The position numbers were made by a program, and so were the translations under genes. Below are positions 23,199 to 36,063 of a stretch of 64,000 nt of DNA, piece after piece (positions within the stretch are counted from its first letter, which is position 1; every line of letters starts with the position of its first letter). The notes beneath the pieces were generated by a model. That model searched no databases. It worked only from the letters and a program-made list of their open reading frames with translations, and was not told where the DNA came from. Source of the DNA: Malania oleifera (taxonomy: Eukaryota; Streptophyta; Magnoliopsida; Santalales; Ximeniaceae); contig NC_080425.1 of assembly GCF_029873635.1 (NCBI RefSeq), positions 47,476,178-47,540,177 on the forward strand, written 5' to 3'.

Positions 23199-24022
23199 TG
23201 GTAGGCTCGCCAAGTCTTGGGGTCCTTAACTACCAAAAATAACATTTATAAACCTAACTATCCCAAGTTCAGTTGAACGTTTGTAAGTGGGGTATCAATC
23301 CATGGAGACTTGAAGCGCAGTTATTAGACTACTTACAATTTATTTTATTATAGCCTTGTTATGAAAAGAAGTAAAAGATGGTATTTTTTTCAATGGTTGA
23401 AATCTAACCAACTACTTAAAAGCAATGAAATGAAAACAAGTAAATTTATACTACTAAAAAGTGAGTAAATTTCTATATTACCCAACTCCTAAAAAGCGAT
23501 GTTGGAGTCTAAATTAGACGCTGGACACCATGCTTTTAACTATGCTCCTTCAGATTTCGATAGAAGTACTAACCCAAGCTGGCCAAAGTAGGAGAGGGTT
23601 GATTGAGGGAACAAGGTAGCAAGGGTTCACCAACCATCTAGAGCACGGTCGGGAACCGGAGTATACCCTATCTCAACGATAATGAACACATCCACAATTC
23701 CGTAGCCAACTACTTCCCTCTGATGGATACGTAGTAGTGCTTATCCTTATCTACAATCTTTAATCAAACACACAACAAGTAAATAGAAAGAAGTAAATCA
23801 AAAGCAGTAAAGGAGAAAGCAGGTAAAAAGATCATCCCTTTTGTATTCAAAACATTTTTCACTAACACCAGAAGGTAGAAAAGAGTGATCGTGTAATATA
23901 CATGGATAGCACACGAACGACGCTAGTTGTCACAGGTCGTCGAACACTTTATGCAGACACCAAAACAGGAATTGAAAACTATGCTACTCCTAATCTAACT
24001 TGGCTCTCAATGACATCTTAAG
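23199..24022 (-). repeat. ATH-2 3' LTR, first part
   Basis: This aligns with 47199-48016 of the 5' LTR, including AGTAAAAGATGGTATTTTT and GGAACCGGAGTATACCC-like blocks, up to the SOLO-2 insertion in CATCTTAAG. Confidence 0.9.
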
Positions 24023-24471
24023 TGTTGGCCTTATAGGTCACACTCGGTTTTGATAATGACAAATACTCATTATACCTAATGGGTGTTTGAAGTTATATGC
24101 AGGAACTTAAAATTGACAGACCATATTGCACATAGAGAGGACCGAAGATTGAAGACCAAATTTCTATTGAAGACCAAATTTTATGTATTGTAATGTATCT
24201 CATTTATGCAAAGGGTCTGTAATAGTAGTTAGGGTCTTTGGTTTGTAATAATTGCATGCATCATCTGCATGATTTAATAGGTAAGCTCAAAATGAAAATG
24301 ACCTTAGAAAGACCTTAGGGATTACCGATCAACCAACGCCAGATTTTTTTGGTGTCTTAAACAAGGCCTAGAAAGGACCCTAGGACACTCACTCATGCAT
24401 ACACATGTTTGATTATTTGAAATAGGGTGATTGTTGGATGAAATAGGACTGTAATGCTTAAAATGTGCACT

Positions 24472-24872
24472 CTCGGTCGACCAAACATTTATTTTCATTT
24501 TGCCCCTGGTTGAGCGAACCTGGTTCGGGTTAATCGGTTGACCACAGCTCGGTCGACCAAAATCTTGTAGTTCAAATGACCCTAGTTGACCGAACCTCCC
24601 TGAAGTCAACATTTTGACTTCTTGGTCGACTGAGAGAAAATTGTATACCACCAACCTGGTTGACCGAGTTCTCATGTGTGGGAACTCAACAGTCTGGTCG
24701 ACTGACAGGCTTAGTTCAAAATTAGCCTGGTCGACCGAACCTCGAAAATATTTAAAAATAGCCTCGGACATACATGTTTGGTCAACCAAACGGGCAGTTC
24801 ATTTTTGGCCTGGTCGATCGAACTCCAAGAACTTCGGTCGACTAAACTTGTCCTGGTCGACCAGTGCTCTCA
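24472..24872 (+). repeat. GGTCGACCGAAC-type U3 motif array in SOLO-2
   Basis: More than ten degenerate copies of TGGTCGACCGAAC (for example at about 24474, 24552, 24659, 24729, 24854) lie within 400 bp. The GGTCGACC core is a perfect palindrome. Variants are mostly CG to TG or CA. The array ends about 120 bp before the TATA box. Confidence 0.85.
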
Positions 24873-24991
24873 GGTTGGACCCATTTTTTTACTTTGGTTA
24901 ACTCGGTTAAACAGGTTTAAAATAATTGAAAATCATTAAATCTTTTCTAATTATTCCAACCACGTCCTTAATGGTTATAATTCAAGGGGTG

Positions 24992-25001
24992 TCTATAAAT
25001 A
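24992..25001 (+). promoter_or_regulatory. TATA box of SOLO-2
   Basis: CTATAAATAC downstream of the motif array is a strong plant TATA match. Confidence 0.7.
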
Positions 25002-26304
25002 CCCCCTTATTTGAGATAATTAGCAACTTGATTAACCTACTTGATTAAAAATTATCTCTCAAGCTCAAAATTCCTACTACTCATTTTAATACTCCATTCA
25101 CTCACTCTTACCCTCTCTCATTGCAAAAACTCTTTGTAAGTTTAGTTTGAATGATTGTTTGAAAGGTTTGCTCTCCTTGATTTGTGTGGTTGATACGATT
25201 TTCATGAGAGCCAAACCTAAGTGTTCTTAAGGGACTTTGCTGATAAGTCTCTCCTAAGAATACTTGTATTAAACTTTTGAGTATTGCATTTTCATTGCAA
25301 TATCTTGGGAAGGTTGTATTTGTTTTTGGATTGCAAAAATTTTTCCAAAACATTTTCAAATATATTAAGTGATTTATCATGAGATACCTTTGAAAAGATA
25401 TTTGTTTATGTGATAAAATTTTTTGTTGCAATATTCATTGATTCATATATCATTTGCTGAATACAAAGATTAAACTTCTTTTGCAAACCAAGTATATACA
25501 TCTATTGAGCTTTACACGATTGAGAAAATCTGTTAGTTGAAATATATGAAATTTGATTGATATCTTTGTTTGAGAACTTTGATTGAACATCTTGTGATAC
25601 AAAGAGTATATTGCTTGCACTCTCACGCACTGATTACATCGATAGAAAATATTTATTTGAGAGTATATATTAAACCACATTGAGCTTACTTATTATATCA
25701 TTTGGTGATGTATGTGATTGCGCGTAACTGGGTACACATCTACTTTACATGAAAGCATAATCACTGTACCAATTTCATTGATTGTGAACATACTATTGTA
25801 TTTTTATGCATGGGCCTGAAGAGGGAGACTGGCCTTGTGAAATAGTCTTGGATTGGCTTAAACCCAGTTAGGAAAGCTAGGTGCACCATCCTGTTAAGGT
25901 GTAGGTTGAGGTCGGCCCCGCTAATTGACCTGGTTATAAAGGTTGAAGTCGGCCCTATGGTAATTAACCTGGCTTTAATTGATGCCGCTCCACCCGTTGA
26001 GTGAGCTTTAGTGGAATCCTTGGGCTTGCAAGCTAGAAGCGGGGACGTAGGCACAGTTGGCCGAACCCCGATAACATATCGTATGTCTTGTTTATACTAC
26101 TTCAATTTATATTTACTGCACATGTATATTATGGTGTTAATGATGCGCTTGATTTAAATTTCTGCGCATTATATTATTGGTGCATTTGGAATTGCATAGA
26201 AAAACCTTAGATTGTATTATACGAGTATTTCATTTAACCTAGGAAATAAATTTTAAATTTCTAATTCACCCCCCCCCCTTCTTAGGAATACACCAATTCT
26301 AACA

Positions 26305-27094
26305 TTAAGTCTGTCACTAACCTAAGAGAGGCTAAAAAGGAACCCAGAGCTTGTATTCATAGTGAACATTTATAGGCTCTAGGGTTTACAAAGTTTGTTC
26401 TACAATTTAGGAAGGTTTGTAAAAGATCTCACATAGCAGATCGTCGCTGTTGACCAAGTCGTGCCTCTGTCATTCTTGTACGAGCCCTAGTTGAGACACT
26501 CAAGAAGTCAGGGATTCGAATCTTCAATGTTTCTGACTTCTTCGGGCCTCAAGATCTCGATGGTTGAGTTGATGGTTGAGACTTCCAGTATCAATCTTCA
26601 AGAAATCTCAGTATCTTGACATAGTTGCCCCTGAAGGTCTCTTGGTTGAACACTTCTTCGAGACTCTCGATACTTCTGAATTTTAGTTCTATCTCAGCAT
26701 CTCGACATGGTCGCCCTAGTGGGTCACTTATTCACGTACTTGGCCGAACCTTGCAGCATTCTGATCTCAGTTTGAACCTTGGAGTTTGCAGTAGAAGACT
26801 AAGTCGCCCATATGGTTTGCTAGTCGTGCCACATGGTCAAGCATTATCTTCTTGTCCATGTATGATCTGAAACTTCTGGAGCTTGGTTGAACATTTGGAT
26901 TCGAGCTTTGAATCCTCCAAATTCTCCTTGGCTTCTTGTAATGCCTAATTCCATGATTTTAACATGTTTTTCCTAAAAATACAAACAAACCTTGTATAGC
27001 TCTGAACAGTGATAACTCTGGGTAAGTATATAATAAAATGAGGATAAGAATAGGAAAATGAGGGTCTAAAATAATATATTCTAGGGACTCATCA
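26305..27094 (-). repeat. ATH-2 3' LTR, second part
   Basis: This resumes at the duplicated ttaag and aligns with 48012-48795. It includes TTTATAGGCTCTAGGGTTTA (about 26370) and ends GGGACTCATCA. The frame at 26625-26870 is a chance ORF in U3. Confidence 0.9.
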
Positions 27095-27109
27095 CAACCC
27101 CCAACTTGC
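27095..27109 (-). promoter_or_regulatory. ATH-2 polypurine tract
   Basis: On the minus strand GCAAGTTGGGGGTTG abuts the 3' LTR start TGATGAGTCCC. The same tract is seen in ATH-1 at 51642. Confidence 0.8.
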
Positions 27110-30019
27110 ACTTTGCTAGTCCCTAAGCAAAGCAAAATCTAAAAAAGCTACCAAATCCTACCTATATCCTCTTTCGTGGGAAACACGGTTTCATTTACCA
27201 TATGCAACAAGGCTTTAAACCCCTAGGTTGATCCTAGTGGACGAGTTCTAGTCTCATGACGGCTTCCAGGATTCCCACAAACACTAGTGCAGTAAATAAA
27301 AAGTGGAAACACATGTAACATAATCATACCATTTTATATGCATAAATATAACCTTATTGCATAAAAGTCCTTCATACATGACTGCATTATACACACATTC
27401 CGTAGCATTTCAATCATAGAGAACTCAACACAACAAATCAATTTCAAGATATCACTCACAGAGAGTTAACCCATGATTATAATTCAAAGTTAATATTAGC
27501 ATGCAAAACCCAGTATGAATAATAGGTCACCTCTGTAAAGTGTATGATTTGTCTCACTCAAAATACTCGGAGGCACCTACAGAATGGTCATCTTGACTCA
27601 ACCTCACTGGTTTATTCCCACATATGTGAGGAAATGGGTTCACTCTCATATGTGAGGAAAAGTGTCATGATCAAATGTCCCACATAATTGAAGAACTTAT
27701 GCTAGAAGTGTGAAGTGACTAGTCTTATAAGAAAGGAATCCAGCCTTTGTTGAGGTGTCGAATCCTTCACCCTAATATCTTCTCACTCACTCGCCACATT
27801 TAATTAATACCACCCTAGAGGAACTTATTCCTAGACTTGTGTGAATTTTGGCAGATGCATTGGTAAAAAGATTCTTCATACATACAGACTTGTAGTGTGT
27901 GTTCTTAGCTTGACCTTTTGATCTTTTCTCAGAGCAAGTATATATTTTTATTGGTCTCCTTTTTCTCTGCTCAGGTTTCTCTTTTTCATTTTCTTTCTTG
28001 CATGGTCAACTGAAACAATCATCACTTCTTTATATTGTCTTCATGTTTTCCAATCGGAATGTAGCTCTGAATGAGTCCATGGAAAAAAGTTAGTCTCTAG
28101 GGTTGGCTTAACATTTATGTCTTGAGTAAGCTACAAGACCTAGATTTATATCTCCCCACTTGATGTCACCTCTAAGCTAGCAAATACAAGAACCAATAGT
28201 AGTTGACAAAGAAAATCCAATAAAAGAAGGGTAGGTGAGTTTTTTTTTTTTTTTTTTAAACTCCGAGTTTGACATCAAAAACTTGAGAAATGAATGGATG
28301 GCTCAAGTACCGCACAAGGTATCGTAGTCACCATGGTTGTTCTCTCAGTACTCTCAAAGGACCTTTAGTGTTACAAATCATATGTGAGTGTGTTCTTAGC
28401 CCCATAAAGTACCATGTAAATACACAAGTTTACATTGCAATAACTCAAACAAACCACTTAGTCAACTACCTAAAGTAATGTCAAGTTGTCAGCCATGTTA
28501 TGCAAATTTTATACAACTGATTTGCTATATTGCTGGTGAGTATAGTGAAATCATATAATCAAAACGTTTATGCATGTAACCTTCGATTATATGGGTGTAT
28601 GTATAAGGTATAAAATATGTTAGCATGGTTCCCTAGAATTTTTTTGCAAAAAAAATATTTTTTTTAAAAATAATTATGTCATTTTTGTGCATGAAATAAT
28701 GTCCTGCAATGTGCTACCCCCTACCTCAAACTTAGAACTTCAGTGTCCTCACTGAAGTGTAGAAAGAAAATAGAACCCGAGCAAGGGATAAGACCATGCA
28801 TGGTGCTGGTATGAACAAATAGTGCCCTACAAAATATAATAACCAAAAGAACATGCAAGCAAGAAGACACTGTAGCAAAAAATACATATATTAGTCAAAA
28901 GCACCATGGTCATTTCATTCATATACCAATCAATACAATGTAGTGCAAGCATAAGAGCAACTAAAAAACATGGTGGAACTCATGCAAGAGCATGAAAGAA
29001 AATGACCCAATGCCACAAAGACATATTACAAGACCCAACATTAAGTGACACAACTGTATTGATTTTAGTCAGAATGATAGTCAGAATCCGAATAAGATGA
29101 AATCATCAATGGTTTGGCCAATGTTGCGTCATGAGCAGGTACTGGAGCCGGTGGGGAGAGAGGGTGGAGGTCAACCCTATCATGGCTAAAGAACCTGGAG
29201 TGGCCTCGGCTAGTTTGGCATTATTCGTGGCGAGAGGGGCTGATATGATTGAAAGGGGTATGGCCATGGTTGTGGGTCAGCTTGGGAGCCAGAGGTTCTG
29301 TGGGGGAAGGGTCAGAGGCTTCCAATGGTGGGATATACGACATGGTAGGGTGGAATTTTTAAAATGTTATTGGGTGAGGAAACCTAAATACATGGCGATC
29401 GGCGGAGGGTTGTTCCAAAAATGGTGGCATCATAGAGTAAGATGCACCTACTAGTCATGGGGTCGAACCCCGTCGTGGAATATGCCACAGATGCCAGTGG
29501 AGTGCCTGTACCATGTAAACCCTCTCTTCCAATGCCACTGAACTCTGCCGGCCCATCAATGAAGAGCCTCGTCGTGGCAAAGCTCCAAGCTACCGGCCCA
29601 TAGATGAAGAGCCTCGCCGTGGCAAAGCTCCAAGAAGAAGAAGAAGAAGACATTTCCAAGGGAGTGCTTTTTACTTCGGCAGTGAGGCGAGAAAAGGGTG
29701 ACAATGCTCGCCTATGATGGGAATGCAGGAGATGAAAAGTTGGAATCAACCAGGTTTTAAACAATCTCTCGATGATTTCAACCAAAGAGCACCCAGCTCA
29801 ATGCTATTTGCGGAACTGGTCGACCCTCTCAGTATTTTTCATGCTTAGAACAACTCAGGGGCCAGACTAGGTCGCCCTTCACCAATGAAGATCGTATACT
29901 TGGTTACGACCTGCACTTATCCTAAAACCTATTCCGAAGACTGTAACTTCTGACTAGTCTATTCTAACTACTTTAAGAACTTAAAAAGAAAATAAAAACT
30001 ATTGGGTTGCCTCCCGAAA
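27110..30019 (-). other. ATH-2 3' internal non-coding region
   Basis: No reverse transcriptase, RNase H, integrase or envelope-like frame is visible on the minus strand. From 27110 to about 28950 it resembles the ATH-1 region 51656-53500. The segment 29110-29780 is more GC-rich. There the minus strand encodes short proline-rich stretches broken by stops, and the plus strand has a 107-codon frame (29131-29454) of no known family, which I take as chance. It holds a 45 bp tandem duplication (29548-29637). Confidence 0.6.
29548..29637. repeat. 45 bp tandem duplication
   Basis: Two copies of a unit starting CCGGCCCATCAATGAAGAGC (29548-29592, 29593-29637) differ at a few positions. A short GAA run follows the second copy. 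Confidence 0.85.
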
Positions 30020-31051
30020 GCGCTAAGTTTACCTTCTTCATCCAGACACCTATCGGGTTACCTCTCGGATGCGCTAAGTTTATCATCTTCAGCTAGACAC
30101 TTTGAAGCTTACTTTGAACTCATCTTGGTTCCTAACATTGGTTTCTATCGTCTCTTCCTTACACCCAAGATTGCATACCCCCAACTTAGTTTTAGATTTG
30201 GGGTCCCAATTATGTTTTAGCATAGATTGCTTAAGAGGATCCTCAAATTCTACATGAGTCGGCCTGTTAAGTTGTAGTGTAATTTCCCAAGGGTGTTTCC
30301 ATTGCATTGAAAGAGTTGCTTCTCTAACAATTTTGACAATCACGTATTCGTCCACAACTTGGACAGTGTTCAGAGGATGTTGGGAAGCATTAACTATGTT
30401 CAGTTTACATTGCTTATGGCCCCATGAGATGTCCATAATCCCCATCCTACATTGAATGCAAGCGTTAGCCATGGCTAGGAATGGTCATCCCAAAAGGATA
30501 GGGATTGGGCTGATGGAAGTGTCCACGTTCAAAATGATGAAATCAATAAGGTAATGTAAATCTCCTACCTTAACTACCACGTCTTCCACCACACCTCGGG
30601 GTTACTTAAGAGATCAACTAGCAAGGCGTATGGAAACTGAGGTGCGTTGCAACTCTCCTAGGTTAAGTTTCTGATAGGCCAAGTATGAAATAATGTTCAC
30701 ACTGGTTCCTAGATCTAAAAGGGCCCCATCAATGGTGTAATTAACAATTAGACACAAGATAGTAGGTGAGTTGGGGTTTTTAAATTTTGGAACAAGGTGC
30801 TTTCATATTATGGAACTCATATGCTCGGCCTACTTAACCAAACCATCCATGTGTCCCCTTGATTCTATCTCCTGCATTGACAAGTCCTTATGGAATTTTG
30901 TAAAAGCAGTTAATTGCTTAATGTCATCGAGGAGAGGCTTATCCATTTGCACTTGTTTAAACATATCCCATATGGACTCTGTGGAAGCCTCTTTCCTAAA
31001 TATAGAGGGTGCGGGTAGGGCTACTGGATGTGTCACTGAGTAGCCATGAAA
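30020..31051 (-). pseudogene. pol: ATH-2 pol remnant: retropepsin region only
   Basis: The minus strand first shows an F-K-Q-V-Q-M-D-K-P-L-L-D-D-I-K-Q stretch (within 31051-30830), typical of the segment between gag and protease in Athila elements. It then shows an aspartyl protease active-site-like D-L-G-T-S-V-N (about 30716-30696, preceded by I-D-G-A-L-L) and a segment 30472-30089 with M-D-I-S-W-G-H. Stops and a frame change lie between the parts. The usual RT palm and tether motifs do not follow. The SIRE-D insertion separates it from gag. Confidence 0.8.
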
Positions 31052-31056
31052 AGCCC

Positions 31057-32990
31057 AGTTAGCTTTACTGTGAACCCAAGAGAGGGGGTGAATTGGTATT
31101 TTCAAAAATTAATGCCCTAGGTTAATCCCCTAACAATAGTATTACACAACCTTATGGTCAATCTAATGTAGATAAATTAAATCAATTTAAACATGCAGAG
31201 GAAATTAAATTGCATAGTAAAATTAACCAAGCATGCACTAGAAAGCGGTAAATAAGATATGACACCCATAAATGTTATCGAGGTTTGGCAAACTGCCTAC
31301 GTCTCCGCCTTGGCTAACAAGCACAAGGATTACCACTATAAGGCTCACTTAACGGGTGGAGCAGCACGTAAACAATCAGGTCAATTAGCACAAGGCTGAC
31401 CTCAACCTTTACAGACAATCCTTACCCGACTGGATTGCTACCCCCTCAGGCCACGCCTAGAATACAACAGTATTTTCACAATATGACAAGGTACAGTGAT
31501 TATTCTTCTCAGTAAAGTAGATGTGTACCAAACGTAATCAATCACAAGAACATCAACAATTTAGAATATGTAAGTTCAGTGATGTGAATATTTGTACAAA
31601 AAACACTCAACAAAATATTATCGCCAGAATGTTCAAGAGTGTTCTAAACAAGCTATATCTTTGAAACAAGTTATATTAAATCTCAATAACAAATCAAGGT
31701 TTCAAAAATGCAAATCAATTACTCAAACTAACTCAAAATATTTCCTTCAATGAAATATGCACAAGAGTAGTTTGAAAAAATTTTAGCTTGTAGGGAATAT
31801 TTTTGCATAACAAAAACAAAGCTATATGACACTTGCAATAACAATGCAAATATCCTAAAGCTTGTTAGTTTATCCCAACATAAGATTTATGATAGTTAAA
31901 TTTGTGGCATAAACTTAACTAAAACTCCCCAAGAATAACTCAAACAATCAAACAAGAATAGTGGGAGTATTAGTAATATCTAGTGATCACAAGCACACTC
32001 AATGAGCTCTCATAATATCAAGATTTATGAAGGGAATGAATTTTGAGAGTATTTGGGCAATATAAGCTTTTGGAAGTAGAGAGCATTTTCACTTAATAAC
32101 TTTTTTCTAATTTCCCTTAATCAACACAAATGAACTCATATTTATAGACCAAGGTAAAAATATAACCGTTTAGGACCTATAGGGTATTATTAGAAAAGAT
32201 TAAAAATGTTTTAGAAAAATTAACCTTGCTTTAAGCTTTTTAACCTTGGTAAAACTTAAGTAACGAAGATTCAGGTGGCTGAACTTAAGTTTGGTTGCCT
32301 GAACAGACTCAGCTGAAAAAATTAGTTTAAACAATTTGAGTGCCCGAGATTGGATTCGGTTAGTTGAACAAAAGTCAGAAATGTTAATGTGCGGTTCAGA
32401 TGCCCGAAGCTAAGTTCGGTTAACTGAACAGACCAAAAAGGTCGCCTGAGGCCTGATTTGAACTACGAGGTTTGGCAGCCCAAGTTGGTGAGAAGTCTCT
32501 TTCTAAGGGTTCGGTTGCCCGAGGGTGATGCGTTCATTTTTGGTTCGGTAGCCCGAACCCAAGTCAAATTGCTCACTTTCCAGCAGTTCAGGTGCCCAAG
32601 GAGTTTTGAACTCCTGGGGTTCAGTTGCCCGACCTCACTCTTTTTATGCTAATTATGTTCAATTCAATTTCTTTTTATACACCTGATTATAAATGATATC
32701 TGTGCTTGAGTGTTGGGTCCTAAGGTCTTACTAGGGTCTTACTGAACTTACAATATATCCTATATGCATGACATGCATGTAATTATTATAGACCTTATAT
32801 CCTACTTACTATTACAGACCCATATTGAAGTAAAATGAATTACAACATGAAAGAAGTCTTCAGGGTCTTCATGCTTCGCTTCAAGTGCCATTTCTTGATC
32901 TGCTAATAAAAACCTGCACATACACTTGATAGCCATCAAATACTAGAGTATTTGCATTATCAAAACTGGGTGTGACCTGTAAGGTCAAAA
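31057..32990 (-). repeat. SIRE-D 3' LTR
   Basis: This 1934 bp LTR aligns with 43328-45246 throughout, with scattered substitutions. It holds CCCAAGAGAGGGGGTGAATT (about 31075), GGCAAACTGCCTACGTCTCC (about 31288), TATTTATA (32139-32146) and a U3 array of CGGTTGCCCGAA-like motifs (about 32262-32635). Confidence 0.92.
32139..32146 (-). promoter_or_regulatory. TATA box of SIRE-D 3' LTR
   Basis: TATTTATA (TATAAATA on the minus strand) occurs at the same place in the 5' LTR (44391-44398), next to the U3 motif array. Confidence 0.65.
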
Positions 32991-32991
32991 T

Positions 32992-33005
32992 TCTCCCCCT
33001 TTTTG
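32992..33005 (-). promoter_or_regulatory. SIRE-D polypurine tract
   Basis: The minus-strand AAAAAGGGGGAGAA abuts the 3' LTR. The preceding TTTGTCATCATC matches the corresponding TTTGTCATCAAC of SIRE-A. Confidence 0.8.
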
Positions 33006-33433
33006 ATGATGACAAATACACCATGCAAAAAATGGGTAATCCTTAGAAGGCTCCCCCTAATAATTTGCATAATGTAAAACTTTATCAATGCAAATAATTT
33101 TTTATTTAAGTTTAATTCATCCCAATGTTCAAGTCAACCAATTTTTTTGCCCTCTCTCTTATATGTCTCCCTCTTTTGGAAATAACAAAAAGGGCTATGA
33201 AATTAATAGCCTTAGGCAATGGGTATAAATCATTAGTATACAAGATAAGTTTGGGAGTTTTTAAAAATTTCGACATCGTGCCGTTTGAAAATAGGACATT
33301 TCCCAAAAAAAATTTCTGTATAAAAATGATCTATTTTGAATTTTTAAGATCTAACAGTTTATCCATAACTACTCAACTCAAACAGACATAAAACATAAAT
33401 ACAATCATCATCATGCAATTAATAAAACATAAT

Positions 33434-35278
33434 TGAAATTAGAATAGCTTTCCCAAGAGGGGGGTGAATTGGATTAATTAAAAATTTAACCTCTTTTCAA
33501 CTTCTTACTTGTTTTAATGCAACAACAAGAAAGTAAATCAATCAGCCTATGATCACAACCAAATCACACGACAAAGTACTGAAAATTTAAAAACACAATC
33601 CAACCAACCAAAGTATGAAAATCAATCAATCATTCAAGAATTTTTATGCTTTTTGATAGTAGCCCCGTAGTTGTTTGCAAACCTTACTTTGAATGAAATT
33701 TTAATGCGTCTCTCTTAATTAAGATTTCTGCAAATTAACCAATGTACTCCCTTGTGGGTTTCCACAAACGGTTAATTAAAACGTACTTTTTAAAATCAAG
33801 AATCTTCTTTGAATTTAGATTTTAAGCCCATCAACCTGCACTTAGCATACACAAGAATATATGGTGTAGAAAATAAAAAGAGTAATAATGAGAAGAACAC
33901 CGAGATTTATGAGGTTCGGCTTATCCTCAGCCTACGTCCTCTTCTTTGGTCAATTCCACCAAAGGATTCCATTAAGTATGCTCCTTTCAAGGGGAGCAAG
34001 TCTTTTACAATATTCCCTCTTTTTTAGGGAGAGAAACCTCGTCAAGCGATCAATCCCCGTTTGGTACAACAATTCAAAATGGCTTTGAACTGTTAAAGAT
34101 ACAATGAGAAGGCTACTATGATCTGAGTACAAAGAAACTCTCAAAATAAAGTAGAGTTGTGCAAGTTACAGCACATATTATACTTCAATCAAATAATAAT
34201 AAAGAAAGTATGAAGCTCAAGTATAGAGATCACCAAAGGTTTGTTGATTGAGAAAACTTAGTGTAAGAACCGGGGTTTGATGATTCAGCAACAATTTCAG
34301 AAATTTTCTCCCAGATGGAGTGTGAGCAATAGAGAGATTTGAGAGAGATTGTAAGCTTTGATTTCCAGAGCGTTGAGTGATTACTTGGTGATTGAATTCT
34401 TGGCTTTAAAGGAGTATTTATAGGCATTTTAGGATTAGTTTCCTTGTTCCCCAAGTGACTTGGAGTGTCCACCAATTTTTTTATAACATTCATATTGAAA
34501 AACCAAAATTTGAAAATTTGTCATTGGAGTTTAAAACATCAAAACCCGTGGAGTTAGTTGGCTGACCAGGAAATTGGGTAGTATATTTTCATAGTTCAGT
34601 CAGCTAGACAGGTGGCTGATACCATTCTGTCTGCCAAAAATTAAAATCAGGAAATGGCCAGTCGGCTGGCGTGACACAGTTCAAAATGGGTCAATCGGCT
34701 GGACACTGTCAGTTGGCTAGGTATTTTCAGTTCATTAAATCATTCGGCTTGATAGTTAATTTGGTTGTTGGTTTTTAATTAGTCAGCTGACAAAACTTAA
34801 AGTATTTCTAGTTAGTCGGCTGACCAGTCCTCTTACTGATTTTTCATTTTTGGTTTTTCAAATTTAGTTTTGCTCTCTTGTTTTGATATTTTATAAAATA
34901 TTTTTTCGGGGTTTTAAAATAAGTCTCTAAGTCCATGTATTTCCCTTGAAGAGCTTCATATTTTCTAAATTATATTTGATACGAAGTACTTACAAATAAC
35001 TTTTCTAAATATGGCCTTTGTGTACTAAATCTTCAAGTATCTTGATGATCCTTTTGGCTTCAAGTCCCTTTTGGTCTTTAAGCTTTTTCATTTTTCTTTT
35101 AATGCTCAAATAGTCAGTGAAGCTTTCACTTGATTTGACTTTGATTTCTGGCTTGTATCCATGACAAATGTGAGTGTTGAGTTATGTATTCCTAAAATTA
35201 AGTCACTCAACAACACATGTTAAAACATCTTCATTTGTTATCATCAAAACAAGATTGAAAAGCCTAGTTAGGCCAACA
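33434..35278 (-). mobile_element. SOLO-3: solo LTR related to the SIRE-C LTR
   Basis: In plus orientation this starts TGAAATTAGAATAGC and ends TTAGGCCAACA, with flanks ataat (33429-33433) and ataac (35279-35283), four of five matching. Both ends resemble the SIRE-C LTR (TGAAAACTAAGG ... TGCCAACA). It carries CCCAAGAGGGGGGTGAATT (33452), GGTTCGGCTTATCCTCAGCC (about 33912), TATTTATA (34416-34423) and an array of GTCGGCTGACCAG-like motifs (34553-34825). It sits in the 3' non-coding part of SIRE-D. Confidence 0.8.
34553..34825 (-). repeat. AGTCGGCTGACC-type U3 motif array in SOLO-3
   Basis: About nine degenerate copies of a CAGTCGGCTGAC-like motif lie upstream (on the minus strand) of the TATA box at 34416. 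Confidence 0.75.
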
Positions 35279-35394
35279 ATAACAAATTCCATAAAGTCAA
35301 AGCTGATGAAAGATACCAATTAATTGTTATATTAATTGTTAGACCTTGAAATTATTAGAAAACTCTCCTTAAGTTTATGCGAACTATAAAATAT

Positions 35395-36063
35395 CTAAGA
35401 AGCATCTCTACTATGCTTGAGACCTAGTTCACGTTTAATATGTATGAACCTATCTTTTGGAAGCAGTTTAGTGAAAATGTTAGCCCATTGTTCATTTGTG
35501 CATACAAACTCAAGTGCCACATTCCCTTTTTACATATGATCACGAAGGAAATGATGTCTAATCTCAATGTGTTTAGTTCGTGAATGTGAGATAGGATTCT
35601 TTGAAATGTTGATTGCACTACTATTATCACATTTAATCGGTACTGTATCGTAGTGCAACCCAAAATCCATAAGTTTCATATAAAGAGTTTGAGCACAACA
35701 ACTTCCTGCCGCGATATATTCTACTTCGGCTATAGATAGGGCAACTGAGTTTTGTTTCTTAGAGAACAAAGAAACGAGAGATTGTCCTAAATAGTGACAA
35801 GTGTCGCTAGTACTTTTCCTATCAACCATACTACCAGCAAAGTCAGCATCAGTATAACTCACAATCTCAAAGGTGCTATGCCTAGGGTACCATAAGCCTA
35901 ACTCTATGGTTCCAACTAGATACCTAAGGATTCGTTTAACTGCTAATAGATGAGATTCCTTAGGAGCGGCCTGAAACCTAGCACACATACACACACTAAA
36001 CATAATATCATACCAACTAGCAATGAGATATAGAAGACTTCCAATCATGCCAGCAGGAATTCC
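35395..36063 (-). pseudogene. pol: SIRE-D RNase H domain and pol C-terminus
   Basis: RNase H degrades template RNA during reverse transcription. The minus strand reads M-I-G-S-L-L-Y-L at 36048, then V-D-R-K-S-T-S-D-T-C, then E-Y-I-A-A-G-S-C-C-A-Q, then C-D-N-S-S-A-I-N-I-S-K-N-P and H-I-E-I-R-H-H-F, all standard Ty1/copia RNase H landmarks. A stop after R-D-H-M (near 35530) interrupts it. The conserved tail with N-I-F-T-K and R-F-I-H-I-K-R-E-L-G-L continues to a terminal stop at 35395. It follows RT in frame apart from one stop at 36064. Confidence 0.9.

Larger units (their letters stand above)
24023..26304 (+). mobile_element. SOLO-2: solo LTR of a SIRE-like Ty1/copia element
   Basis: This 2282 bp insertion starts TGTTGGCC and ends TTCTAACA, with a perfect ttaag duplication (24018-24022, 26305-26309). 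The empty site is seen in the 5' LTR of ATH-2 near 48006-48015. It shares with the SIRE-A LTR the TATAGGTCACAC start, the GGGCCTGAAGAGGGAGACT block (25805), the GGACGTAGGCACAGTTGGCC block (26042) and the C run before the end (26269). A TATA box CTATAAATAC is at 24992. The orientation is plus. Confidence 0.9.

Noticed and set aside
29131-29454. 107-codon plus-strand frame inside ATH-2
   Set aside because: It is antisense to the element, lies in a GC-richer stretch and matches no family I recognise; treated as a chance frame.
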